Of a stretch of DNA of 64,000 nt, positions 47,372 to 58,166 are shown one piece after another. Source of the DNA: Candidatus Marinarcus aquaticus (GTDB lineage Bacteria > Campylobacterota > Campylobacteria > Campylobacterales > Arcobacteraceae); contig NZ_PDKN01000001.1 in the NCBI RefSeq assembly GCF_004116335.1, positions 186,001 to 250,000 on the forward strand, written 5' to 3'. Every line of letters starts with the position of its first letter. Within the stretch, counting starts at the first letter, position 1. Made by a program: the position numbers and the translations under genes. The notes beneath the pieces were generated by a model. That model saw nothing but the letters and a program-made list of their open reading frames with translations, did no database searches and was not told the origin of the DNA.

Positions 47372-48693
47372 AATTTGAACCTCCATGTGTAGTTCATAAA
47401 CACAGCATTTTTGTTATAATCATACGCTTCTTGGTTGGTGCTGTTGTTTGTTTTTGTGTAGTTGAGAGTAATGAAATCTTTTTTATTGATGATTTTGGTT
47501 ACTCCAATACTATAAACATTGGTATTATCTTTTCGGTTGTTATCAAAAAAAACATCTTTATCATTGTAGCGGGTTTGTGTGTGTTGGTATTTCAAGTTTA
47601 AAAAAAGCGATGGTTCTATGTTGTATTGATATAAAAAGGTGTTACTTACAATATTTTTATTTAAATCGGTTCGTTCTCCAAACTCTCTGTCATCTTTTTC
47701 AAACTCTAAAATATATTCAAAATCTTTATATTTAACTGAACCACCCAATACTTTTTTTCGGTAAGCTTTCATTTTATCCACTTGCTCTTCGTAATGAAAT
47801 TCGTTGTATGTTAAATAGGCAGATACAATGGTGTTTTTGTTAAGAAGCAGTCGGTATTTGGGTTCAATAGAGTAGACGGTGAAATCAACTCTGTCACCCG
47901 GATAGATTTTCTCTATTCCTACTTGTAGTGAGTATTCACTTTTATTTTTCACATCATTGTAATACAATGTTGGGGTGTACGCATAGTAGCTGAAGTTATA
48001 AAAATCGTTTTTGGTTTGATTTTTATAAAGCATCATTCCTGAGTGTTTAATGCTCCACGGAGAGTTTTTAGTAAGTGTTTGAATGTGACTGATTTGAAAA
48101 AAGGTTAAAAAAGCTGTACTTGATTGTGGTTCATCCCCATTGAGTTCCAGATTAAAAAAGCCCGGCAGATTGTACGAGTCATACTCAATACCATTGTTGA
48201 TATTATCGTCATACATGTAACCAAAACCTAAAGCAATAAAGGTTGAATCGTTTTGTGCCCCATCAATTTTGGCTAAGTACATCTCAATATTTTTTCTTAC
48301 ATTCTCAGGAATAGGGTATTGAGCCACTTTTAAAAACTCTTTTTTCGCCTCTTCTTTAAATCCTAAAATAAATTGAACACGTGCATACTCTAACCGTGCA
48401 CGGTGATATTCAGGAGCTACAATCAAGACTCTCTCAAATGCAGCAGTGGCTTCATCGTAAAGTTTGAGTTGAGTTGCACTCATGGCTAAGTAATAATTGA
48501 CTTGAACATGGTCGCTGTATTCTAAAAAGAGCTTTTTAAAAGCGCTGTAAGAGCGGGTATAGTCTCCTATTTTATAGTGAGTTTGAGCCAGAATAAACTC
48601 ATTGGAGGTTTCAACAGGGGTTGCTTTTTTAAGCTTCTCTTGTGCGAACAGTGTCCCCGTTAAGAGCAGCATTACAAAAATGATATGTTTCAT
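47368..48693 (-). CDS. Slam-like outer membrane protein (TPR plus beta-barrel)
   Basis: A 441-residue protein with a signal peptide (ends LFAQ), three or four TPR-like repeats (about 30-150; ATAAFERVLIVAPEYHRARLEYA) and a C-terminal barrel (about 155-441) of alternating aromatic strands ending in YTWRFKL, an outer-membrane terminal motif. TPR followed by a 14-strand barrel is the Slam (DUF560) architecture, which moves TbpB-like proteins to the cell surface. The downstream coupled gene encodes such a TbpB-like domain. I chose ATG 48693 over the TTG five codons earlier because the signal peptide starts there. Some sequence divergence from neisserial Slam is obvious, so the family call is moderate. 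Confidence 0.72.
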   Translation of the reverse strand: MKHIIFVMLLLTGTLFAQEKLKKATPVETSNEFILAQTHYKIGDYTRSYSAFKKLFLEYSDHVQVNYYLAMSATQLKLYDEATAAFERVLIVAPEYHRARLEYARVQFILGFKEEAKKEFLKVAQYPIPENVRKNIEMYLAKIDGAQNDSTFIALGFGYMYDDNINNGIEYDSYNLPGFFNLELNGDEPQSSTAFLTFFQISHIQTLTKNSPWSIKHSGMMLYKNQTKNDFYNFSYYAYTPTLYYNDVKNKSEYSLQVGIEKIYPGDRVDFTVYSIEPKYRLLLNKNTIVSAYLTYNEFHYEEQVDKMKAYRKKVLGGSVKYKDFEYILEFEKDDREFGERTDLNKNIVSNTFLYQYNIEPSLFLNLKYQHTQTRYNDKDVFFDNNRKDNTNVYSIGVTKIINKKDFITLNYTKTNNSTNQEAYDYNKNAVFMNYTWRFKL

Positions 48694-48795
48694 GATAGGA
48701 TGATCCAAATGTGATTTTTCTTTATTTTCCCTAAATAATAATAAAAATAAGTTAAAGTAATGTAAGTAATAATGAAAGATAGAGAAAAATAACTT

Positions 48796-48821
48796 TTATC
48801 GTAACGAAAACGTTACGATAA
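48796..48821 (-). terminator. Terminator hairpin of trpE
   Basis: An 11-bp perfect stem (48796-48806 with 48811-48821) and a 4-nt loop overlap the trpE stop codon. The downstream U-tract on the minus strand is weak (AAGTTATTTTT). Confidence 0.65.
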
Positions 48822-50222
48822 GTCTTTGAGTGTAGCGATATTCGCTGCGAGTTTATTTTGTACTTCGAGATATTCTAATTCATTGATTGAATCTGCAACC
48901 ACACCTGCACCTGCTTGAAAAATAACTTCATCTTGTTTGAGCATGGTGGTACGAATCGTGATAGCACTGTCCATGTTGCCATCAAAGCCAAAGTAAGCAA
49001 TACTTCCTGAGTAGAAGTTACGTTTAATGCCTTCAAATTGAGCAATGAGTTGCATGGCTCTGATTTTTGGAGCCCCTGTCATGGTTCCAGCTGTAAAAGT
49101 TGCAGCAAATAAGTCAAACATATCATACTTTTCATCGATGATGGCTTCAACATCTGAAACAATGTGCATGACATGAGAGTATTTTTCTATGTGCATTAAA
49201 TCAGTTACTTTAACGCTTCCTGCTTTTGCAACTCTTCCCACATCATTTCGCCCCAAGTCAATGAGCATGATATGTTCAGCTTTCTCTTTAGGGTCACTTA
49301 AAAGTTCCTCTTCCATCTCTAAATCTTTATCGATGGTTTTTCCTCTTTTTCTTGTACCTGCAATGGGTCGAAGTAAAATGTGTCCATCGACTAACCGTAC
49401 CATGACTTCTGGTGAACTTCCTGCAATTGAGAAATTTTCAAACTCTAAAAAGAAGAGATAGGGACTTGGATTTTTACTTCTTAATGCTCTGTAAAAACTG
49501 AAGTGATCAACAACGGCTTTTTGAGTAAATCGGTTGGACATTAAAATTTGGAACACATCTCCACTTTTAATCATCTCTTTTGATTTCTCCACCATTGAGA
49601 AAAATTCTTCTTTGGTGTAGTTGAATTTTCCTTCATCTATGAGCGTTGCTTTTTTAAGTGGCAAATACTCATACGGTGTGTGAAGTGCTTTTTCAACATT
49701 TTCAAGTTCATCTTTAAAGCTTTCAACAGAAGTAACCATCACAAGCTTGGATGTTTTATGTGAAAACCCTAAAACCATTTTAGGTCGAATGAGGTCCAAA
49801 TCAGGAATATTTAAATCATCTTGCAGTGTGTCCATATAAGGTTTAAGTGATGGTTCAAACTCTTTTCCTATATCATAGCCTACGTTTCCAATGAACCCAT
49901 CAATGAGACCAATGCCCAATTCTTGTGATTTTTGTTTGAAAAAAGCTTGATCAAAATTTTTATAATACTTTTGTAAAAACTTTAAAGGGTTAGCATCGAC
50001 TTCTTCGATTTCTTCGATTTCATTTTTAAAAAATGTTTTTTCACCTTCATGCCATACTCGTTCTCTGGCACCAATAATGATGTACGAATAGTTTCCATCA
50101 CTTGAATTGATTGTACTTTCAAATAAAAAGGTGATTTCACTCTTATAGAGTTTTTTCACCTTTTCATAAATAGAGACAGGCGTAAATTGATCTAAAAAAA
50201 GCTCTTTTGAATACAGTGTCAT
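48813..50222 (-). CDS. trpE: Anthranilate synthase component I
   Basis: It makes anthranilate from chorismate, with ammonia supplied by TrpG. The 469-residue protein has the chorismate-binding domain (about 200-465): PSPYLFFLEF, RPIAGTRKRG, DLGRNDVGRV, and FTAGTMTGAPKIRAM. The N-terminal FLFESTINSSDG corresponds to the LLES tryptophan feedback element. PabB is the alternative, but the N-terminal feedback motif and PSPYLFF favour TrpE. No trpG or other trp genes are adjacent; it is followed (upstream in transcription) by a SPOR-domain gene 8 nt away. Confidence 0.88.
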   Translation of the reverse strand: MTLYSKELFLDQFTPVSIYEKVKKLYKSEITFLFESTINSSDGNYSYIIIGARERVWHEGEKTFFKNEIEEIEEVDANPLKFLQKYYKNFDQAFFKQKSQELGIGLIDGFIGNVGYDIGKEFEPSLKPYMDTLQDDLNIPDLDLIRPKMVLGFSHKTSKLVMVTSVESFKDELENVEKALHTPYEYLPLKKATLIDEGKFNYTKEEFFSMVEKSKEMIKSGDVFQILMSNRFTQKAVVDHFSFYRALRSKNPSPYLFFLEFENFSIAGSSPEVMVRLVDGHILLRPIAGTRKRGKTIDKDLEMEEELLSDPKEKAEHIMLIDLGRNDVGRVAKAGSVKVTDLMHIEKYSHVMHIVSDVEAIIDEKYDMFDLFAATFTAGTMTGAPKIRAMQLIAQFEGIKRNFYSGSIAYFGFDGNMDSAITIRTTMLKQDEVIFQAGAGVVADSINELEYLEVQNKLAANIATLKDLS

Positions 50223-50230
50223 CTCATACC

Positions 50231-51097
50231 TTACAGCTGTAAAATATAAGCATTGGGTGCATCAAAACTCTTTTTAATAGCATTAAGTTGTTTTGTTGCT
50301 TCATTTCGGCTGTTATATGGTCCAATCAGAAGTTTTAAAAGACTTTTTCCATTAACTGTAACAGGATGAAGCATGTAGCTGTATCCTTTACTTGTAATGT
50401 TATCAAGATATTTTTGAGTTGGTTTTTTAGAGAAAGCTCCAATTTGAACAAAAATACCTTTGGCAGCTGTTGTTTTTACAGGGGCTGATTTGGGGGTTGC
50501 TTTTGCAACTGGTTTAGGTGTTTCTTGTTTAACGACGGGTTTTGGCTCAACAGGTTTTGGTGTTGGTTTTTCAACAATGGGTTCCTCTACAACAGGCTCT
50601 TCTTGTACAGGTATATCAAGAGGATTCTCTTTAACTTCGGGATTCTGTGTTACAGCTTCAGAAGTTGGTTCTTCTTCTATTTGACTGTTTTCATTGACCT
50701 TTTTGAGTTTATCCGTTAAGATTTTTTGATACTCTTGCTGGATTTTTTGGTCATTAAGCAATTTTTCTTGTGCAATTTTGGTTTGGTCTTCAAATTGAGC
50801 TTCGTCATTGTTTGAAGAGAGCAACTTGATTAATACTAAAATGATCACAAAAAGAAGCACCAAAGCAATACCTAAAATAATATATTTCTTTTTATTGTCT
50901 TTGGGGCCATTGGGGTTAGAACCATTAAGTAAAATATCACCCAGCTCTTGGTCTTGAGGGGGTTCATTGTATTGAGAATAAGGGTTTGCACCAGATGCTT
51001 GTCTCATGCTTTCACTTTGATTGAGTTTCTCTCGTAAATTCTCTTCTTCTTGTTTTGCCTGAAGGTTTTTTAAAAATTCATCGCCTTTAATTTCCAT
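50231..51097 (-). CDS. SPOR-domain membrane protein
   Basis: A 288-residue bitopic protein: cytoplasmic N-terminus rich in E, K and Q, one transmembrane helix (about 72-93), a proline/valine/glutamate-rich periplasmic linker (about 130-210), and a C-terminal SPOR domain (about 212-288, IFVQIGAFSKKPT and LLIGPYNSRNEA) that binds denuded peptidoglycan at division sites. A role in cell division or envelope remodelling is likely. It is in a leftward run glyA-SPOR-trpE. Confidence 0.88.
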   Translation of the reverse strand: MEIKGDEFLKNLQAKQEEENLREKLNQSESMRQASGANPYSQYNEPPQDQELGDILLNGSNPNGPKDNKKKYIILGIALVLLFVIILVLIKLLSSNNDEAQFEDQTKIAQEKLLNDQKIQQEYQKILTDKLKKVNENSQIEEEPTSEAVTQNPEVKENPLDIPVQEEPVVEEPIVEKPTPKPVEPKPVVKQETPKPVAKATPKSAPVKTTAAKGIFVQIGAFSKKPTQKYLDNITSKGYSYMLHPVTVNGKSLLKLLIGPYNSRNEATKQLNAIKKSFDAPNAYILQL

Positions 51098-51143
51098 GCC
51101 AAATCCCTTGTGTTTTGATAAACAACCTAAAGAGGTTGTTTAA

Positions 51144-52406
51144 TTAATATGTTGATTGTGTATATACGACAAAGTTTCCTGCTAATGCTTCTAACTCTTT
51201 TTTAACTGATTCTTGAAGTTGAGTATTCTCAATATCATCCAATACATCACAAATTTTATTTGCAATGATTTCAAACTCCGCTTCTTTCATACCTCGTGCA
51301 GTCAATGCTGGTGAACCGATACGGATACCAGAAGTTACAAATGGACTTCTTGTTTCACCAGGTACTGTGTTTTTATTTACAGTAATACCCGCATTCCCAA
51401 GTGCTGCATCTGCATCCTTTCCTGAGAATGGTTTATTTAAAAATGACACAAGCACTAAGTGGTTATCTGTGCCATCTGATACTAAATCATACCCTCGTTT
51501 GACTAAAACTTCACCAAGAACTTTTGCGTTTGCTTTAACTTGTTTTGCATACTCTTTCCATGCGGGTTTTAAGATTTCACCAAATGCCACGGCTTTGGCT
51601 GCAATCACATGTACCAATGGTCCACCTTGTAATCCTGGAAAAATGGCAGAGTTGATTTTTTTTGCAATCTCTTCATCATTGCACATAATCATACCACCTC
51701 GTGGTCCTCTTAATGTTTTATGTGTTGTAGTTGTAACCACATCTGCGTATGGGAATGGACTCATGTGCTCACCAGCAGCTACTAAACCAGCAATGTGGGC
51801 AATGTCTGCAAACAAAATTGCTCCTACTTCATCTGCAATTTCTCTGAATTTTTTAAAGTCAATCTCTCTTGCGTAAGCCGAAGCTCCACATACGATGATT
51901 TTAGGTTGAGTGATTTTAGCAATGTCCATTACTCGTTCATAGTTGATTCGACCATCAAGTTCCACTCCATAATAGAATGCATGGTAGTTTTTCCCTGAAA
52001 AAGATGGTTTAGAACCGTGAGTTAAGTGTCCACCGTGAGAAAGATCCATACCTAAGATTTTATCACCTGCTTGAAGTAATGCAGCGTATACTGCACCGTT
52101 TGCTTGACTTCCTGAGTGTGGTTGAACGTTTGCATAGTTGCACCCAAAGATTTCACACGCTCTGTCAATTGCAAGTTGCTCAACTTGGTCTGCAAACTCA
52201 CATCCACCATAATATCTTTTATATGGGTAACCTTCAGCATATTTGTTTGTAAAAACTGAACCCATTGCTTCCATAACTGCTGGGCTTGTGAAGTTTTCAC
52301 TTGCAATCATCTCTAAGTGGTTTGTTTGTCTCTCTAACTCTTTTTCAATAATTGAGAAAACTTCGTTATCTGCTTCTTTTAAATTTGCATTTGATAAAAA
52401 ACTCAT
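51144..52406 (-). CDS. glyA: Serine hydroxymethyltransferase
   Basis: It interconverts serine and glycine, charging tetrahydrofolate with a C1 unit. The 420-residue PLP enzyme shows [26 protein letters not shown], and the PLP lysine in [17 protein letters not shown] chose ATG 52406 ([13 protein letters not shown]) because AAGGAC lies upstream and it matches the family start; a longer frame to 52460 reaches into lysS. It lies 22 nt downstream of lysS. Confidence 0.95.
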   Translation of the reverse strand: MSFLSNANLKEADNEVFSIIEKELERQTNHLEMIASENFTSPAVMEAMGSVFTNKYAEGYPYKRYYGGCEFADQVEQLAIDRACEIFGCNYANVQPHSGSQANGAVYAALLQAGDKILGMDLSHGGHLTHGSKPSFSGKNYHAFYYGVELDGRINYERVMDIAKITQPKIIVCGASAYAREIDFKKFREIADEVGAILFADIAHIAGLVAAGEHMSPFPYADVVTTTTHKTLRGPRGGMIMCNDEEIAKKINSAIFPGLQGGPLVHVIAAKAVAFGEILKPAWKEYAKQVKANAKVLGEVLVKRGYDLVSDGTDNHLVLVSFLNKPFSGKDADAALGNAGITVNKNTVPGETRSPFVTSGIRIGSPALTARGMKEAEFEIIANKICDVLDDIENTQLQESVKKELEALAGNFVVYTQSTY

Positions 52407-52428
52407 TGTGTTTGTCCTTTTAAATATA

Positions 52429-53943
52429 TTATTCTTCGTCGCTGTGTAAATCGATTTCACTTTGTACTGGTTTCATAGCAGGGAAAAGCAGTACATCTCG
52501 AATAGAGTGTTCATTGGTTAACATCATAACCAATCGGTCAATACCAATACCTTGTCCAGCTGTTGGTGCCATACCATAACTTAAGGCATTAACAAAATCT
52601 TCATCCATTTCGTGCGCTTCATCGTCACCCGCATCTTTTGCCGCAATTTGTGCTTCAAAACGTTCAAGTTGGTCAAGTGGGTCATTTAACTCACTGAATG
52701 CATTGGCAATCTCTTTTCCTGCAATGAATAACTCAAATCGATCCGTTAAGTGTGGTTTTTCATCACTTCGTCGAGCCAGTGGAGAGATGTCAACCGGGTA
52801 CTCTGTGATAAACGTGGGATTAATCAGTTTGGCTTCAACAAACTCATCAAACAATTCGCCTTGAAGTTGTCCCAATGTCATGTTTTCATTGGCTTCAAGA
52901 TTGTTCTGTTTTAAGAACTCTAAAATCTTTGTTTTATCTTCAGTAATTGCTTCAGGTACCCCTCCAATTTTTGATAAAGATTCAATCAATGGAATCTCTG
53001 TAAACTCTTCAAAGTTAATTCGGTGTTCGCCATAAGGTAAAACAGTTGGTAAGTTTAAGTGTTCAAACAAGTAATCAAAATACTCTTTTGTGATTTTGAT
53101 TAAATCTTTATACGTTTTATACGCCCAATAAAACTCAATAGAGGTAAACTCAGGATTATGTGTGGCATCCATCCCTTCATTTCTGAAGTTTCTGTTGATT
53201 TCAAATACCGCTTCAAATCCACCTACAATAAGTCTTTTTAAATATAACTCCGGTGCAATTCTCAAAAATCGGTCAATGCCTAAAGCGTTGTGGTGCGTTA
53301 CAAATGGTTTTGCATTTGCTCCACCTGCAATGGGGTGCATCATGGGTGTTTCAACTTCCAAGAACCCTTTGTCTTCAAAGAATCGACGTGTTAAAGAGAT
53401 AACCCTACTTCGAATATGAAATGTTTTTCGTACGCCACTGTTCATGATAAGGTCTAAATATCGTTGTCGATATCGCAGCTCTTTGTCTTGAATACCGTGG
53501 TACTTTTCTGGCAGTGGAGAGATGGCTTTGGTTAAAATTTTGATGGAGTGTACGTGCAGTGAAAGCTCTCCTTTATTGGTAACAAAAGGGTACCCTTCTA
53601 CTTCAACAATATCTCCTACTTCAAAATTCTTTTTAAAGATGTCGTTGTAAAAACCTTCAGGAAGATTGTCTCGTGCTACATAGATTTGTAACAGTCCACT
53701 CTCATCTTCGATTTTTAAAAAACTTGCTTTTCCCATGAGTCTGAAAAACTTAATTCGTCCTGCTACGATGTAGTTTCTTTTTTCGTCTCGTTTCTCTTCT
53801 AAATTTGCAACGTCCGCATTGACATTTAAAAATTTTGCAATGGTTGTATTACGACTGCTTCGGTTACAGTATGGGTTTACCCCTGATTCTCTTAATTTGT
53901 TTGCTTTTTCTATTCTTTGTTGTATGTATTTATTTTCAAACAA
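52429..53943 (-). CDS. lysS: Lysyl-tRNA synthetase (class II)
   Basis: A 504-residue class II synthetase: N-terminal OB-fold anticodon-binding domain (about 55-145), motif 1 region ([17 protein letters not shown]), motif 2 ([17 protein letters not shown]) and motif 3 ([11 protein letters not shown]). Length and motifs are normal. It is co-transcribed with cvpA upstream (12 nt) and glyA downstream. Confidence 0.96.
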   Translation of the reverse strand: MFENKYIQQRIEKANKLRESGVNPYCNRSSRNTTIAKFLNVNADVANLEEKRDEKRNYIVAGRIKFFRLMGKASFLKIEDESGLLQIYVARDNLPEGFYNDIFKKNFEVGDIVEVEGYPFVTNKGELSLHVHSIKILTKAISPLPEKYHGIQDKELRYRQRYLDLIMNSGVRKTFHIRSRVISLTRRFFEDKGFLEVETPMMHPIAGGANAKPFVTHHNALGIDRFLRIAPELYLKRLIVGGFEAVFEINRNFRNEGMDATHNPEFTSIEFYWAYKTYKDLIKITKEYFDYLFEHLNLPTVLPYGEHRINFEEFTEIPLIESLSKIGGVPEAITEDKTKILEFLKQNNLEANENMTLGQLQGELFDEFVEAKLINPTFITEYPVDISPLARRSDEKPHLTDRFELFIAGKEIANAFSELNDPLDQLERFEAQIAAKDAGDDEAHEMDEDFVNALSYGMAPTAGQGIGIDRLVMMLTNEHSIRDVLLFPAMKPVQSEIDLHSDEE

Positions 53944-53955
53944 TCTGCTTTTCCT

Positions 53956-54669
53956 TTACTCTTTGGTTTCTACTTTTGTTTTATTTTGTGTTTGAGGCGT
54001 CACTTCTGTTGATTTTTGAGTTTCAGTTTTTGTTTCAGTCATCATTTCTGAAGCTTTTTTTTGAACCTCTTCTTTGACCTCTTGTACTTTTTTCTCAATC
54101 TCTTCTTTTGTGATGTCGTTTACGGTCTCTTTGGTTTTATCCACTGCTGAATCAACCCCTTTTTTAATGTCTTGTGTAATGCCTTGTTCATCAAGCTTGA
54201 TAATAAATGCACCACCTGCAACTAAGATAGGGTAGGTCATGGTATCTGAAAGAGAAGCATCGAGTTTCTCTTTGATGGCTTGAATTTGTGAAAGTGCATA
54301 GATGATGATTGAGAAAATTAAAAAGACTTTGAACGCCCCAAATAAAAATCCTAGGATTTTATCAAATATACCTAAACCACTGAGTGAGAAAATTTTTGTA
54401 ATAATCATGCCCACAACATAAGCAACCAACCAAAAAATAAGCAATCCAACGATAAAGCCCATGAGTTCAATCGATGAAGCGCTCTCTAACGCAAGCACTG
54501 GAGCAATCATCTCTCCCACAGTTGTGGCAAGTCTTGATGCTACAAATATCCCCCCAACGATACCAATGAGGCCAAAAACCTCTTTAATAAATCCTCTGAA
54601 GAGTCCTTTGAGTCCTAATAAAAGGGTGATTACAATAACCACGATGTCAAATGTAGAGATATCTTGCAT
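53956..54669 (-). CDS. cvpA: CvpA-family membrane protein
   Basis: A 237-residue protein with four N-terminal transmembrane helices (about 5-150; DIVVIVITLLLGLKGLFRGF is the family start) and a long charged C-terminal tail rich in K, E and T with coiled-coil character (about 160-237). CvpA proteins affect envelope integrity; the tail is longer than in E. coli CvpA (162 aa). ATG 54669 was chosen over the upstream start because AAGGA lies 6 nt before it. Confidence 0.85.
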   Translation of the reverse strand: MQDISTFDIVVIVITLLLGLKGLFRGFIKEVFGLIGIVGGIFVASRLATTVGEMIAPVLALESASSIELMGFIVGLLIFWLVAYVVGMIITKIFSLSGLGIFDKILGFLFGAFKVFLIFSIIIYALSQIQAIKEKLDASLSDTMTYPILVAGGAFIIKLDEQGITQDIKKGVDSAVDKTKETVNDITKEEIEKKVQEVKEEVQKKASEMMTETKTETQKSTEVTPQTQNKTKVETKE

Positions 54670-54770
54670 TTTTTTCCTTATGAGTTCACCAAGCTGATAT
54701 GGCAATGATATTTTATGCGGATTATATCAAATTAATTTAAAATAAAAGTTTAAAAACCCAAGATAAAAAA

Positions 54771-56972
54771 TTACAATGGAAAATCAATGATAAAAAGTGC
54801 TCCTCGATGTTCTTTATTTTCTAAAATAAAGTCGTGGTTAGTGACCGACAGTTCACATTTCATGTGTTTGGTTAAAATCTCTTGAGTCATAAAAAGACCA
54901 ATACCTGTACCTTGGCTTTGATGTTTGGTTGTAAAGTAAGGATCAAAAATATTGTCAAGTATTGTTTCGTCAATACCTCCTGCATTGTCATAGATTTTGA
55001 CTTGACGAGTATTGATTTCAATAAATAAATGGCGAGGCTGTTCGGATTTACTTAATGCATCAATGCTGTTTTGAATGATATTAAACAGTGCTTGTTTGAG
55101 TTCATTGAGATATGAATTGATTTGAAAATTATCATTTTGTGTAAAATGCAGTTCAATACTTTGCGCTTTTAATGTGTCTTTAATAAGAGAAACAGTGGTT
55201 TGTAATGCATCAACGATATAAAAACTTTGTGTGACTCTGTCTTGTTGGAAAAAGTCTTTAAACTCTTCAATGGTGTGAGAGAGGTACTCTGTGTATTTTA
55301 AAATATGCGTACAGTTGTCGGTCAAGCTTTTTTTATCTAAGAGTTCAAATTCATTTTGCAGTTGAATGCCGCTTGCAGCAGTTGAAATAGCACTTAAGGG
55401 TTGTCTCCATTGGTGTGCAATGTTTTTGAGCATCTCCCCCATGGCCGCCATTTTATTTTGTTGAAACAACATTCTGTCTTTTTGTTGGTTCTTTTGTATC
55501 TCATTTTGAATGCGCACTTCCAGTGTCTCATTTAACTCTTTAAGCTCTTTTGTTTTGTCGTTGACAAGTGTTTCAAGGTTTTCATTGAGCTCTTTGAGTT
55601 GTTGTTGACGAAAAATTTCTTGCGTAATATCTGTGAGTGTCACAATGATGTAGGGCTTTTCATCCATCTTAAACTGGTTAAGCTTGACATGAAGTGTAAA
55701 ATGATGAATGTGATTGTTTTTTTTCATTGCAGCTTTAAATCTTTTATGAGGGTGATTTAAGATATGTTCAGCCCAATTTAAACCATCATAATCTTTGTCA
55801 ATAATGTAATTCTCTTTGTTCATATTTAAAAAGAAATCACAAACACAATCATGCTCTTTTTTAAATGCCTCAAGGTCGTTATATTGAGAGAAAAACTCAA
55901 AAAGTTGTTGGTTTGCTTCTTGTAAATGAAGACCATCAGTGATGATAATGATATTATGCTGGGAGTCCAAGATTTGTTGATTTTTTTCTTTTTGCATCGA
56001 GACATTATCATAGAGCTGTTTAATTTCATTAAAATAGGCGTAATAACCAATAACCGTAAAGATAAAACCTAAAATAATCAACATAAACAGAACAAAAAAG
56101 GTGGCATTTTTCTTAAATGAAATAATTTCATTAATATCAATGCTGGAAGTATCCTTACATAAAATCAAATATCCAACATCAAGCCCCTGTTCATCTTTAA
56201 TGGTCTGCGTTGTAATAAGTTTATTATTTAAAAGAAGATACTCGTCTAAAGCGAGAATGGACTCAACTCCTTTTTTTTGAATCATATTAATCAGGCTCTC
56301 TTTTGCTGTTAAATTTGCAATATAGTAGTGATCTAAAAATTTGTTTGTAAAAGGGTAAAGCAACTCTTTTTTATACTTTTTATGGGCTAACACAAGGGTG
56401 TCAATTTTTTGGGATTCTAACGTTTTTGCAATGGAGTTAAAGTGTGTGATGACTTCAAATACCCCTAAAAATGTATTTTCATGAAAAAGAGGCACCATGG
56501 TTTTAAAGGTCATGTCATATCGACCTACACTGATGGATGCTTGCGTTGTTTGATGTTTTAATATTTTTTGAACATCAAAACGGAAGGTGAGTTTATCGTC
56601 TCTTTTATCTGTCCAACTTCGATAAAAACTTCTGCCATCATCAGTGATGACTTGAAACCATACATTTTTAAATTTGGTTTGTTCTCTGAGTTCTTGTGAA
56701 TAGGCTTGAAAATCAAGGAGAGAAACGTTATTTTGTAACAGAGCCTCTTTTATTTTTTCCTCTTTAGCTGCAGAAATCGCAAATGCCAATGTTGCATTTT
56801 TTTTATCTTCTATTAATGATTTTGTGTTTTTTTTCATATGGTGTGAAGTCGTTAAATATTTTTGTTCTAATAAATGTTTCTCTTCATTTTGAATATAAGA
56901 AAATGAGATTAATCCCAAAATTAACGCAACCAAAAAATAAACAGTAAGTAAAAGAATCTTATTGTGTAACAT
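54771..56972 (-). CDS. Cache-domain sensor histidine kinase
   Basis: A 733-residue hybrid-free kinase: TM1 (about 7-27), a large double-Cache-like periplasmic domain (about 35-290), TM2 (about 293-315), a PAS-like region (about 335-455), a coiled coil, the phosphoacceptor H520 in AHQWRQPLSAIS, and a HATPase domain with NIIQNSIDAL, DNAGGI and GTGIGLFMTQEIL. No response-regulator gene is adjacent, so it is an orphan kinase. The HQWRQPL box is typical of the large Campylobacterota kinase family. Confidence 0.88.
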   Translation of the reverse strand: MLHNKILLLTVYFLVALILGLISFSYIQNEEKHLLEQKYLTTSHHMKKNTKSLIEDKKNATLAFAISAAKEEKIKEALLQNNVSLLDFQAYSQELREQTKFKNVWFQVITDDGRSFYRSWTDKRDDKLTFRFDVQKILKHQTTQASISVGRYDMTFKTMVPLFHENTFLGVFEVITHFNSIAKTLESQKIDTLVLAHKKYKKELLYPFTNKFLDHYYIANLTAKESLINMIQKKGVESILALDEYLLLNNKLITTQTIKDEQGLDVGYLILCKDTSSIDINEIISFKKNATFFVLFMLIILGFIFTVIGYYAYFNEIKQLYDNVSMQKEKNQQILDSQHNIIIITDGLHLQEANQQLFEFFSQYNDLEAFKKEHDCVCDFFLNMNKENYIIDKDYDGLNWAEHILNHPHKRFKAAMKKNNHIHHFTLHVKLNQFKMDEKPYIIVTLTDITQEIFRQQQLKELNENLETLVNDKTKELKELNETLEVRIQNEIQKNQQKDRMLFQQNKMAAMGEMLKNIAHQWRQPLSAISTAASGIQLQNEFELLDKKSLTDNCTHILKYTEYLSHTIEEFKDFFQQDRVTQSFYIVDALQTTVSLIKDTLKAQSIELHFTQNDNFQINSYLNELKQALFNIIQNSIDALSKSEQPRHLFIEINTRQVKIYDNAGGIDETILDNIFDPYFTTKHQSQGTGIGLFMTQEILTKHMKCELSVTNHDFILENKEHRGALFIIDFPL

Positions 56973-57092
56973 GTTTTTCCTAAGTTGTATTGATTAATTA
57001 TAAAACAGTGTGATTGATAGTTTGATTAAATGTTCTTTTTTTGTGAAAGAGAGTTTACGCATTTTTAATCTTTTTTAGCTAAAATATCAACC

Positions 57093-58163
57093 ATGATAGA
57101 AAGAGTAAAAACGAAACAAATTTTTGTTGGAAACGTTCCTATTGGTGGGGATGCTCCAATTTCAGTTCAATCAATGACCTACAGTAAAACCAGTGATGTC
57201 AAAGCAACCGTAGAACAAATACGTGCATTGCATTTTGCTGGAGCAGATATTGTGCGAGTAGCGGTCCCTGATATGGCAGCAGCTCAAGCACTTAAAAGCA
57301 TTAAAGAACAAAGCTCCCTTCCTTTAGTTGCAGACATACATTTTAATTATAAATTAGCACTTATTGCAGCGCAAAGTGTGGATTGTATTCGAATCAATCC
57401 GGGAAATATTGGAGAAAAAAACCGAGTTAAAGAGATTGTTAAAGCGTGCCAAGAGCGTAATTTACCCATACGAATTGGGGTGAATTGTGGAAGCTTAGAA
57501 AAAGAGTTTGAGAACAGATATGGTCAAACACCAAAAGGTATGGTGGCCAGTGCGGAGTATAACATCAAATTTCTAGAAGATTTGGGATTTGATGATATTA
57601 AAGTATCACTCAAAGCCAGTGATGTACAACGTACAGTGGAAGCGTATCGAATGTTAAGACCTAAAAATCACTATCCCTTTCATTTAGGTGTCACTGAAGC
57701 TGGGACTCTGTTTCACTCCACGATTAAATCTTCCATTGCTTTGGGCTCACTTTTACTTGATGGTATTGGGGATACGATTCGAGTCTCCATTACAGGCGAG
57801 CTTGAAAAAGAGATTGAAGTGGGAAGAGCCATCTTAAAAGATGCCGGTTTAACCAAAGAGGGCTTAAACATCATCTCTTGTCCAACGTGTGGAAGAATTG
57901 AGGCAGACTTAGTTGATGCGGTGGCAAAAGTAGAAGAGAAAACCAAACACATAAAAACGCCATTAAACGTTTCAGTGATGGGGTGTGTGGTCAATGCCTT
58001 GGGTGAAGCAAAAAGTGCAGATGTGGCGATTGCTTATGGAAAAGGGAGTGGTTTGATTATTAAAAAAGGTGAAACCATTGCTAAGCTTAAAACCGAAGAG
58101 TTATTGGATCGTTTTTTAGAAGAGGTTGAAAAAGAAGTTCAAAAACAAGAAGAGGAAAAATAA
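57093..58163 (+). CDS. ispG: 4-Hydroxy-3-methylbut-2-enyl-diphosphate synthase
   Basis: The [4Fe-4S] enzyme that reduces MEcPP to HMBPP in the MEP isoprenoid pathway. The 356-residue protein has the TIM-barrel start ([13 protein letters not shown]), the cluster cysteines C263 and C266 (ISCPTCGR) and C298 ([11 protein letters not shown]), and the following conserved glutamate. The length is normal for the bacterial type. A nucleotidyltransferase-like gene starts 3 nt downstream. Confidence 0.96.
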   Translation: MIERVKTKQIFVGNVPIGGDAPISVQSMTYSKTSDVKATVEQIRALHFAGADIVRVAVPDMAAAQALKSIKEQSSLPLVADIHFNYKLALIAAQSVDCIRINPGNIGEKNRVKEIVKACQERNLPIRIGVNCGSLEKEFENRYGQTPKGMVASAEYNIKFLEDLGFDDIKVSLKASDVQRTVEAYRMLRPKNHYPFHLGVTEAGTLFHSTIKSSIALGSLLLDGIGDTIRVSITGELEKEIEVGRAILKDAGLTKEGLNIISCPTCGRIEADLVDAVAKVEEKTKHIKTPLNVSVMGCVVNALGEAKSADVAIAYGKGSGLIIKKGETIAKLKTEELLDRFLEEVEKEVQKQEEEK

Positions 58164-58166
58164 GCA

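Noticed and set aside
48813-50222. PabB rather than TrpE
   Set aside because: The N-terminal feedback-type element (FLFES...) and PSPYLFFLEF favour TrpE, although lack of adjacent trpG keeps some doubt.
51265-51876. 203-codon open frame antisense to glyA
   Set aside because: Mirror of a highly biased coding frame; no start signal and no recognisable domain.
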